From NCBI GenBank assembly GCA_006937955.1, contig SSNP01000017.1, positions 1,302,537-1,366,536 on the forward strand: a DNA stretch of 64,000 bases, read 5' to 3'. This DNA is from Pachypanchax playfairii (Eukaryota > Chordata > Actinopteri > Cyprinodontiformes > Aplocheilidae). Of the stretch, positions 48,301 through 58,690 are shown one piece after another. A model generated the notes under the pieces. That model had not been told where the DNA came from. It was given only the letters and a program-made list of their open reading frames with translations, and searched no databases. Positions within the stretch are counted from its first letter, which is position 1. Every line of letters starts with the position of its first letter. Made by a program: the position numbers and the translations under genes.

Positions 48301-51300
48301 CAGCTCTGCAGAACACACCCCAGCAGTCTGGCAAAGCAAAGTAACATGTCAATTTTTAATGGATCTTGAATGAGCTCAGGAAGGTTGGAGTTTCAATTAG
48401 ACGTAGCAAAATGGTTTAATTGCTAAAGTTGATGGGTTGGACTTTGCTGAATTACATTGTTATTTGAGAGAATTCAGAACGTGAAGTATTATTCTTCTTT
48501 TATTTTTCCTGCGGACAGATCAATGAAAAGTAATCCCCACAAACAGGCAGTCTTTTACAACCCTTATACTGCAACTTTATCCTCATATATATAAGTCTGT
48601 AAATTAAGTTTATGCCTCTTCAGGCTGACGGTTAATTCAAGGAGTAATGCTCCTCTGCACAGCTGCAGCCGGTTACAGATGGGAAGGAAGGAGATCTGTG
48701 ATTTTGCAAAGTGACATTTTTCCACTGCAGATCAAAACAGCTCACTGAATGACATTCTTGCAAACCTTTTGTGCTAAAAAACAAATGCCATAGTGTTTGA
48801 ATTAGTAGTTATGTAATTTTTCCCATCATCTGTTCTCAATTACTTAAAAAAGTCATGATTGAGTCACAAAAAGACACCAATTATTCATGCTAAGCTTGAG
48901 GCTGTTTATTGCGAGACCACCAAACACGACCAGGAATCGTGTTATCCACAAGCCGGGGTCTCTGAAAACCCTATATTACACTGCCCTGACATCACACCTG
49001 CTGGAGGGCATGTTGCAGCTGTGGAGCCCACTGACTTCATGGCTTGTTTTCAAGCTTCACTCATAGCAGCCAAACGAAAGACGAGGTCTGTGTAGTGACC
49101 TGTACAACATGTATCCTAACATCTTTTTACTTTTCCATGCCAGAGTTCATCCAGTCCCATATCTGAAACTGGTCGCTATGAAAGGAATTATGGAATCAGT
49201 CAAAAGGTTTTGATTCACTAACACCAGTTAGCTTATCAGGCTCTGCAGCTGCTGCTACATGAAGCCATCATTCTTCCTTTGGCATCCTCAGCAGGATTTA
49301 AAAAGGGATGATGTAGTAATGAGAAACTTGACAGCTAACATTTCCTGTGCCGAAGAGCTTACATCACAAGTAAAAAAAAAAAATCAGCTGAGACGAATAA
49401 GTTACTACAAGTGCTTAAACTTATCCATCAGTTACTAAACAACATTACATATTAAAGTATTATTCAGCTAGAATAAAGCACAATCCAAAATATGATAATT
49501 AAATAACTGATGTGATTTAAAATGTTGACTAATGATGATTTTGATTCAGCTTAATACTTCCGATGTAAAGTTTAGAAAGTTGTTGACGTTCCACTGTGAA
49601 TACAAGCAATTATACAGACAGTAATTCAACAATATAGATAACAAAATCAATTCACCTTGAAATTAAACTAGAATGCAGACTTACATACGTTTTGATAATG
49701 GATGGTTTTGCACTGTGTTTGGAAGAAAAGGTAAAAGCTTTCTTGGTGATTAGGCGGTAAGATAATTCAAATAATAACCTTGCAGAGTTAAATTATTTTT
49801 ACTGTTAACATAAGAGCTGAAGGTCATTCTTCCTTATAGTTTGATAACCTCCAGCTAAACAATGATTTTGTACTCTGATGAAAAATGTAAGTCTTGTAAT
49901 TTCTTCTTTAACAATGTTGTGACTGAATAGAGATGATAAACATTGTATTCAATCCTAAATCTGTGCTTCCAGCTGATGGCTAGCTGCAGTTCAACTCTTA
50001 AGTCACACCGTCTCTGTAAAAATGGGACAATTTTGGCTATTTAAAAAATGTAAATAGAGCTCAGATCCTTTTTTTGCTGCTGTATATTATAATGTTCATT
50101 TTTCTAATTCACTTAGTTGTGATTAAATATTTGATGCTTAAAAAATACCATGACCATGTGTGAAGTTTGGTATCAGGACTTAACATTTGCACAACAGAAG
50201 TCAGCAGAGACGTGTCATCCATCTTTATGTACAGGTTGTGAAGCAAACTAAAAGAGCTCTGCATAAAATGTGGTATTTATATTGCAGGGCAGGCGTTTGA
50301 CAATAGATGATTACTTTTTAAAATGACAAAGAGGTGTAAATATTTGAATAAAAGATGGTCCCACAGACTTTGCTGATATTTTGTGGTTTTATTCTGTAAC
50401 TACTTAATAATGCATAAGCTTACTAGACTTCAATACAAATAAAATAAGCAAAGAAAAACAAATAACTAAATTATTCTGAAGATGCATATGATATGGCAAC
50501 CCATTTAATCTATAGAGGCAAAAAAAAAAAAAAAAGTCCCACACATGCATTTTAAAATCGCTGAGCCTACACAGACAACTGAAATTGAATAAAGCTGTGA
50601 TTATACAAATTCTAATAAAAGATTTCAACATTTCTCCAAACTCGCAGACTAATTTGAGTGGATTTAGATCAGAACACAGCATTTGATCTTCCAGCTGAGG
50701 ACATGCTGTGGGTATAAGCAGTGGGATGTGATGTAGAAAAGAAGAACGGATAAAGGAGGAGGTGCACCACAGAGCACTAATTACAATCCTGTTTTACTGT
50801 TCAAGCACAACTGAAGCATGATAAAACAGTTTATTCTATTTCAGGACAGTGGTGTCTCCTAAAAGAACTATTTCCCAAACTGGGGATTTATCTTTATCTC
50901 ACCAAAGGTCAACATCAGCCAGTTAATTTCCTGAGGGCAGAGAGTTAAATTTGCTACAACAATGACACGGGTTATAGAAAGCCTTCCGTGTGTAATCAGT
51001 GTAATGAAAATATTAAATGGGAATGACATGAGGTCTAAGACTGGAGGCTCTGATGCCTCTGACTCACAAATTGAGACCAGGGTTTCAGCTCCCTGCAGCT
51101 GTTTGGGTTTTCTCAAAGTGTAAAGTTTTGGAATCAAACACAGTTTCACTCCTCAAGTTTTTATCTGCTTCTCTAATGCATTGAAACTGTTTATTTAAAT
51201 CTTTGCCGTTTGGTTGCAACTCAAAAATACTAAAAGTTAAAGATTTCATGCATAACAGAGTTTAAAGTAGGGTATGGTAATACAGTCACACTCTTTCCCA

Positions 51301-51425
51301 GGGTATCTAAAAATAGCAGCAAACTGCAAACGTTATGCTGACCTTGTAAATAAATTGAAGATGAAGGTGTGTAGTTACATTTGTTTAAGAAAAAATAATC
51401 CAGACATTTATTCCCTTTTTTCAGT
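45336..51425. other. Long repeat-poor non-coding stretch
   Basis: About 6 kb without a recognised transposon. 48040-48480 is balanced in composition, with an RFX half-site (CCATAGCAAC, 48265-48274). 48859-49095 has an open 78-codon frame of near-even base composition. Both could be conserved non-coding DNA. No exon is recognised. Confidence 0.5.
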
Positions 51426-52281
51426 TTCCTACATCCTACCAACAGTTAAACACGGTGGTGATAGTGTTATGATCTGGGGCTGCCTCGGGACCTGGGCAGC
51501 TTGCAAAAACTGATGGAAGAATAAATTCTGCTCTCTACCAAAAAATGCTAAATAATGTCTGGCTATTAAGTCATGACCCTGCACTCAAGTGCATCTGAGA
51601 TGTTTTGCAGCATCGCAATGATCAAAGACATCAACAGGTCCTTCTGTGAATGTCTCAAAAAACAAAATTAAGGGTTGTGAGTGGCTTAAGTCTGGACTTA
51701 AAGGGGATGTATCATGAAAATGTCACTTTTTTAGCCTTTAAATGCTTTGTATAGTGGAATGTAGTGACTTTAGGGGTGCAAAAAGTTTAAATTTGTCACT
51801 CCATGTGTTGTGGAGATATTTTTATAAAAATGTTTTGTTCATATTTTTCAAGCCAATCAGTTTTCTCTATTATCTATCACATTCTTCGTTATTATTACAT
51901 CACAGGTCATGCGTGGAACTGCTAAACATGAAATGATGGCTTGACACTCAAAGATCTTCAAGTGTGGCTGAATTTAGCTTTTTGTAATGAAGAAGAGGCC
52001 AAAATGTGGAATTCTTGCCAGAGTGCATGAATACCTGATTATGGTTATTGCCATCGAGGGTGGCAAATGATAGGTTAGGGGTCAAGTATTTTGTTTCACA
52101 TAGGGCCAGGTTGGTTAAATAGCTTTTTTCCCTTGGGAAATAATCATTTAAAAAACTAAATTTCTTATTTGCTCTGTTATTTTTGTCTGATATTAAAATA
52201 CGTTTGATGATCTGAATCCATTAAGGGTGACAAAAAGAAGCAATCTGTAAGAGTGCAAATTCTTTCTTTCACAGGACTGTA
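51426..52281 (+). mobile_element. Tc1-like transposon remnant, 3' part, split by a MITE
   Basis: Translation at 51426-51513 reads PTVKHGGDSVMIWGC, the HGGGS-M-WGC block of Tc1 transposases. Further on QHRNDQRHQQ stands where the family has QQDNDPKHTS, so the second catalytic aspartate (D before N) is replaced by R. The DLNPIE motif is cut by the insertion at 51698-51925. After it, GTGGCTGAATTTAGC and the 3' untranslated block TTTCACATAGGGCCAGG, then TTGTCTGATATTAAAATACG, follow the family layout, ending near GACTGTA (52281). The 5' terminal repeat and the DNA-binding domains are missing. It is inactive. Confidence 0.88.
51698..51925. mobile_element. TTAA-type MITE nested in the Tc1 transposase
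   Basis: Tc1 sequence runs up to AAGTCTGGAC, then TTAAAGGGGATGTATCATG begins. This is the start of a common fish repeat, followed by AATGTCACTTTTTTAGCC. Tc1-like sequence resumes after CTAA (51922-51925), a one-base variant of TTAA. The insert is thus bounded by the duplicated TTAA that is native to the host DL codons (GACTTAAA). The right terminal repeat is not evident, so the copy is probably truncated or asymmetric. Confidence 0.75.
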
Positions 52282-54099
52282 AATAGAGTTTTAAACAGGA
52301 ATGTAATGAAAGCTGAAGCCAAAATGAAATGATAGCCCTCTCTTCAACTCACAAAAGAAAACAGCATGCAGCGAGCTCTGTGATGAAACTTAAAATCAAA
52401 ATTCAACATTTAATAAGTAGGTGTGTCCAAACAATTGCCTGGTGCTTTGTCTGTAAAATATGTTGAAATTTAATTTAGATGATAATTGTGGGTCTTGGTT
52501 TATTGCTCAGGAGATATTAATTCAAGTCATAATTATTGCAACAATCATCAAGTAACACAGCAAATTAAGTGCAAGCTACTGCACCGTGCTGGTGTTTGGT
52601 GCTTTTACATAAACATAAAAAACCCTAATGATTTAAATGTTATCAACAAAATTCAAATTACTGTAAATTTGATACAAAATTTCATCACACCCCTTTATGA
52701 TGCATTTTCCACATACAAATACAAGAATTAATTCAGGAAAAAAAATGACATGAGTCTGCTGATCCTGAAGAAAGAGGTGGTTGCTTTGGAAGAATAATGG
52801 AAAATTAATCATTGCTTCTGAAAAATCATCCTGAAACTCGCATGTCAATTCAAACCTAATCTATTATAATTAATGATACAATTCTAGTATTAAAAAAACA
52901 GCCTTTTCAGCAGATTGCAATATAGAAATGTGATATACAACATACTGTAAATAGCTAAAACCCTGACAGGGAGGGAAAGTCTGAAATACCTTTTTAGATA
53001 GCTTTCTCCACACAAAGACTTCACAGAATCAATATGTTAACTGAGATAAGAACTGACCTTGCACTTTAGGGAATAACTGTGGCCAAAGAGCACCATGCTG
53101 TGGGGCAATAAGCCCTTCCAGCCTCTTGCAGCTTTGTATGAGTTGAGCTTTATGTTTGAGATGTGCAATAAGAAACCTAATCTCACAGTTTAGCTTTCTG
53201 TAGCAGATGCATCAAGATTGCTTTGATTTAATTTTCTTCTCTGGACAAAATTCACCAATAAAAATGCTGAGACAAAGAGGAATGACCTAATCTTAGATTA
53301 TTTTAAAAGGTTAGCCTTTTTTCTGTCTCTGGAGCCCCTGGCCAGCTTCTGAGCACCCAGGTGTACCCAACTCCACTCTCAAAGACAGTCAATTTGGCCT
53401 ATTTTATCTTTTTTTTTTTTTTTTTTCCCAAAAAGGGACATTTAGAAATGTCACAGTCATTAACAATACAAAAATCTTATTTGTCTTCTTTCACTGGGGA
53501 AAAAACACAGGTCAGCACACTGGACACACATTTTACTCAACATTCACCAACAAATTGTTTCCATTTATCTTTTATAAGTCACGATTAGCTAGTTTTACAC
53601 ACATAAACCCTGTTAAATCTAACTTGGAAAACACTAACTTGGCAGAAAAACGATCTAATTATTATTCTGGCAGAAACCCAACTTAAACATATTGTTTTTT
53701 CCTTTGCTGAATTCAATTAGGAAGACTTGTGAACTGTTATTTACAGCTTCCTTTTCCTCTGGTTCATGTACGAACACAATTGTTTAAACCTGGAAATTGC
53801 TTTCTGTTAACACATTACCGAACCAAGGATTTTCCCTGCTGTCTCAATCTGCGCTGTTATTGAGTAAACTCAAAAATGACAAAGTGTCTTACTAAAAGGA
53901 GCTCAGATATAATTTCATGCTTGAGGGTACAAAGCTGATGTGGACCGTGACCCTGTCTATATATCCTGGCAGTAGCCACAATAAAGAGATGCATGTAAAA
54001 TATCTATTATGTCCATCTGAGGTTTAATGAAGTGACCTTTTCCTGCACACAGATTTGAAATGTTAACACAATGTTCTCCTTCTGCCAAACAAATGTTTG
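52282..54099. other. Non-coding stretch
   Basis: A 17- to 18-T run lies near 53410-53427. No exon or repeat terminus is recognised. Confidence 0.5.
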
Positions 54100-54490
54100 T
54101 GAAGGCTCACTCTCATCCCAAAAATAAATGTTGAGAACTCACCTGAGTGATTAGAGATCAGGATTAATATGTTTTGTGATGGCCTGCTGGAGATGTCTTC
54201 TTCCAGGTTCCTGCTGCAGCCTTGGGAGTAGTCCATCAGCTGATTGAGAACACCTGGAGCTATTGTTAGCCTACCTATATAAGCTCCTCCCACCTACAGT
54301 TCAGGGGGGAAGAGCTTCTCTCTCCCCTGCTGTGCAATTGTTTTTGTGTTTGGCTGGGTGTGGGTGCCTTGCTCCCTCACCTCTGCTTTGCTTGATTAAT
54401 ATTTGGTTTATTATTTTAATAAATTTCCTAAACTGGATTCAAGTATGGTGTCTCACACTCATTTTTTTGTCATGGTCATGGCAGTTTCAA
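54100..54490 (+). mobile_element. Possible LTR-like repeat with TATA box and poly(A) signal
   Basis: In order: CACCTGAGTGATTAG, CAGCTGATTGAGAACACCTG, TATATAAGCTCCTCCCACC (TATA box about 54276), CTTCTCTCTCCCCTGCTG, CTTTGCTTGATTAATATTTGG, AATAAA (54418-54423), then GTCTCACACTC. Promoter, short transcribed part and poly(A) signal within about 150 bp is the layout of a retroelement LTR. Matching TG...CA ends and a target duplication were not found, so it may instead be another repeat class. Confidence 0.45.
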
Positions 54491-56124
54491 AAGCAAATAT
54501 ACGACCAGCTCTCAAATAAATCATTCTGCAAATGATCGCTAATTCATAGACACTCGTGTTTCTAAATCACTTTTTATCCTGATGCAGTAGAGGCACAAAC
54601 TCAACGATCTCCAACCGAAACAAAATAGAACCAATTAAAGTGAAACATCTGAGTCGCCGCTGGAGGCCACTAAATAAATGTGCTAAGAACCTAAAATCAT
54701 ACATCTTCTCCATTTCCAGCTGCCTTTCATTTGTAACTGTTCCACATAAGTTAAATCCCTGGTGAGGGTGAATATAGCACAAATGAAATGTATCCCAAGA
54801 ATTATATTTTGAGTGTAAACTTGGCTTGAGGTTTCAACACCAATTAGGGTAAAATCAGCAAGCTGAGGGATTTGCTGCATTTAATCAGCTGACTGGAAAG
54901 GGCTAGTTGTTTTTTGAGTCACAGCAGTGAGGCCAAGAGGTAATTTGACTAGACACCCATAGGGCATACTAATGACTGTCTGCGCTTCATTACACCAGCC
55001 TGGGACTACACTGTTAAAAAGGCTATTACTGAACAGATTCCTCTATCATCCCACCTTTGTGTGATTTAAGCTCCTTGCTGGATCAACTTTCTCTTGGTGC
55101 TTAATATTGTGTGCATATCTGCAGGCATGCAAATTCGATTCCACAATTCAATTCGGGGAACGCCATTGCAGTCTCATCAGTGGTAGCGTAGCATTTACCA
55201 AGCCGTGGCTCGACAGCGATATGCTGGAGAATGAGAGTCCCTGCCACTGAGGAGATGGAGATAACAGGATGATTCATAGTCTTTCAAAAGGGGTCACAGC
55301 TTCCTGTGCTTTTACGACAGGAATTTGGGATTCCCTCAGTGCACACGATGAGGGCAGTAAGCCAGGAGTTTGGGTTGGAATACAGAATTAGGGCTGAAGA
55401 AGCACACATACTCATTTTCCTAAACTTGATTTGTTTTTAAATTTTATTTTCATATGTAAGTTTCATGAGCTTGTCAATCCAAATCTGTAATTACGGAACA
55501 ATAAAAACACACGACCAAGGGTAGGCAATAAGACTGATCACACACAAAAATGAAGCAGTCACTCAGGGTGCAGGAGAAATACCCAAATAAAATGATCAGA
55601 TTAATTTCTTCTCAAACAAGAGGATGTAAGCTTTAAATGAATACTCCTCCCTCCATCCTCCTGGCTTCTAATTACCGAGTAAGATGGGGAGAGCCAGACT
55701 CGTGATTACAGCTGCCTGGTGACTGCAGCAGAAACCAAATCTTCTCAGATGTCTGTTATAATGAAGGTGACCAAACCCTGTGGCGGTCTGTCAGCAGGTT
55801 TTACACGGGAGTGGGACGCTGTAATGATGTTTGAGTTTAAACAACCAATGTTGATGAATTAAATGCTGAGTTGAGCTTTAAGTGGCAGATTAAATGCGTA
55901 GATGCAGGGGGTTAGCACTTACATCATAACACAAAGAAGAAAAAAACTTTGGAATAGAATTATAAAAAATGTTAAACGTGCCCCCTGCCACACATATTTC
56001 ATGACTTTGTGGTAAAGTATTAACCTGTAATCTGAAATATTTTAAATCTAAAAGAACTTTAAGAAAAACTCTTTTCCGTCTGATTTTCCATTAGACTGCT
56101 TGAAAATTGACCTTGATTCAGGCC
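54491..56124. other. Repeat-poor non-coding stretch, candidate conserved DNA
   Basis: No transposon is recognised. 55080-55400 and 55640-55810 are compositionally even, with ATGCAAAT and TAATTAC words, and lack low-complexity tracts, as conserved non-coding elements often do. Conservation cannot be judged from one sequence. Confidence 0.4.
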
Positions 56125-56363
56125 TGTATTCATTAATGTACATTAAGCTAATTCGCTGGACTCAGATTGGCTAACAGCTAGCCTATGAGAGCACGGCTTC
56201 CTGAATCCTCCTACGCTGCTCATGTGCAACGAGTAACATAATAACATCCTGCATAAAGCCAAGTTACAGGAGATTTCCAAACGGTACCAGCAGAGATGGA
56301 ACTTTAATTTCGAGACCAACATAAAAGTTTTTTGTTTTTTTTTTAATGGCAGGGCACCTTTAA
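56125..56363. mobile_element. Partial TTAA MITE, same family as 13337-13935
   Basis: The segment shares GCTGGACTCAGATTGGCTAA and CTAGCCTATGAG with 13550-13590. It ends GGGCACCTTTAA (TTAA at 56360-56363), the inverted TTAAAGGTGCCC terminus. No convincing left terminus is visible. Confidence 0.6.
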
Positions 56364-56850
56364 GTACTATTATGACAAATATACAGTATGATGATCGTTA
56401 AAACAATGTTTTTTAATTTATCCTGAAATCCCTCTGTTGTTTACAAGTTAATTGTAAAAAAAAATAATTTTATCTTTTTTGTAGAATAAAAAAAACATTT
56501 TATCTTTTATTTTGCCACAAAAAAGTACCAGTTAGGTAAACAAAGTTATTTTTTTTCTGTGAGAAAAATTCACTTTTAAGAGCCTTTATACTGTTTTTAA
56601 CACGATGTATTTTCATGGTGTGGCAGTAAAGCGGCTTAACCCTGCAGCTTCACATAATGCCTTCAGTGACACAAAAATTTTAATTAAGGGATAAATTTCA
56701 AAGGCAGTACATAATGAAAAGCTTTGAGATTAAAAAAAAATCATACCACTGCATTAAAATTTTATCTTATCTGATAAACTGGTATGCAAAGTTTTTCAAT
56801 AGATGCAATCAGTTTCTAACTCCTTCAAATGTTCTCATGTGTGAGGCCCT

Positions 56851-56885
<35 letters not shown>

Positions 56886-57670
56886 GACTGTGGATGTACA
56901 CACAGGATTTCAACTGCAGACATTTTACATAAAAATTGAATTAAATGGAAAAGAAACTTAAAAATAAGTGCAAATCTTGATTGAATGGATTTTACTTCAT
57001 TCATTCTCCCATCTGATTTAATTATAACCTCTTTCATGAGGCTTATTATAGTAAAATGAAGATACCTTTGCAAGATCCATAAGTCTTTTGTAGAGCTGTG
57101 ACACAACTGATAACCACTCAGATGTGTGTATCTGTGTGCTGCTGGGACACAACAACATGCACATTCCTCATGAGGTCAGAGATAAGCACCAAACCTGCCC
57201 TGAGGCAACTCAATATCGAGTCACACAGCCTCTATCCCATTATACATTACATTTTATCTGAAAACACTCTGCTTCCAAAGGATCTGCTCTTTGAAACTCA
57301 AAACAGAAACAAGAACATCACATGAAGGCAAAACAAAAACTCTGACAAGAATTTATCCCTATTTAAATGAGTTTAACTGCAAAAAGGAACAAACATTCTT
57401 GTGAAAAAAAACTAATGCAAATCTGTGGCGAATAATGACTCATACAACAACAAAACACACATTCTTTTTTGATGTCGTCCTTTTAAAAGACTTTTTAAGC
57501 AGAATTTTTTCTTTTCATATCCAACAAACATGCAAGCACAAAAATAAAGCATTTAAAGAACAAAAGTAGTCACTAAACTACATTCACCTCAGATGTTTCC
57601 AGCTAACAGTATAACAACATATCAAGCTAGAGACTTTAAATCATTTTTCTGAAACAGTAAGTTTCTCCTT
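56364..57670. other. Non-coding stretch with CA tract
   Basis: AT-rich. Contains the (CA)n tract listed separately. No exon is recognised. Confidence 0.5.
56853..56882. repeat. (CA)n microsatellite
   Basis: An uninterrupted CA run of about 30 bp. The minus-strand VCVCVCVC frame through it is an artefact. Confidence 0.96.
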
Positions 57671-58238
57671 TTAAAGGCACAGTATGTAAGAATTAGACCT
57701 TGATGTCAAATCCAAACCTCGCAGTTCATGTAGAAAGAAAAAAAAACCGTCCGCTCTCAGCCACTCACCCCCTCCCTTCACTGATTTTTTCTGTTGGGTT
57801 GCCAGTTCTGATGTTGATTCTCGTTTTGTTTCTCTTGTATTTGTTACATTTTTGGGAATGTCTGAAGGTCTATTTGTTCAGCGTTGAGTTTTCCTAAGTG
57901 CGTTTGAACGCCCCATCATGTGCAGCTCGGCTGCTCAGTTGGAAGGATGTGGTGGTTTATTACTTTTTGCTGCTGCTCGTTGTAGAATTACAGCTGCTTG
58001 TGTTGAAGACTTGGCAGCCTTGCAGACTCACATGTGATTCATTATGAAACCAGGAGGTCTGGACGTGTAAATAATGATTCCAGTCCGAGCTAGCATTTTT
58101 AAAATGACCAGAACTAGCGACCACCCAGCCGGCTGAGATCGAGATCTGTCACAATGTGACTTCATTTTCAACATCGGTGGGACATTAGACTGTTTTGTGA
58201 GTATTTGACTGTAAAATTCTTACATATTGTACCTTTAA
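57671..58238. mobile_element. TTAA-flanked MITE (568 bp) with 24-bp terminal repeats
   Basis: The left end starts TTAAAGGCACAGTATGTAAG. The right end, inverted, starts TTAAAGGTACAATATGTAAG. The match extends to about 24 bp with few differences. Both ends coincide with TTAA (57671-57674, 58235-58238). The interior is moderately CpG-rich, with GCTCGGCTGCTCAG and CATTTTTAAAATGACC words common to fish copies. It has no transposase and is the best-defined TTAA element here. Confidence 0.88.
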
Positions 58239-58339
58239 GTTTTTTGGTAAATAAACTTGTCTGTGCTGTTTGTGTTATGTTGGAATTTAATTTTCCTCAC
58301 AGTTGAAGGATGATGTGTGATGCAGTGATCTCTGCCACT

Positions 58340-58690
58340 CCAGTGTAATTATGTTCATGCTGTTCACCTGTTCCTGCATGATGCTTCCAAGCCACGCCCA
58401 CATAAAAGCTCTGCTCAGTCTGACTCTCATTGCTAGGTTGTTTGCTTCCTGTAATAATTTTGCTGCAAATTTGCATCTAAATTTCTGGATTTTGTTTGTT
58501 TACCAACCCACCTGTTCTGTTCTGCTGAGCCCGTCTCTGCCTGCTCACATTGTACCTGTAAATTAAAGTCTGTACTGTTAATCTGCTCACAGAGGTTTCT
58601 GACTGTTTTTCTGATCCTGAATTCTGGATTGTGGATGTGTCTGTTTAGATCAAGAGGATTATTCTGTGTTTTGAACTTGGATTGTTGACC
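58340..58690 (+). mobile_element. Possible retroelement-like fish repeat with TATA box
   Basis: GTTCACCTGTTCCTGCATG, CCACGCCCACATAAAAGC (TATA-like), CTGCTCAGTCTGACTCTCATTGC, AGGTTGTTTGCTTCCTG, CTGCTGAGCCCGTCTCTGCC, AATTAAAGTC (poly(A)-like), then GATCCTGAATTCTGG. The layout parallels 54100-54490 and antisense 12595-12810. The ends are not defined. Confidence 0.45.
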
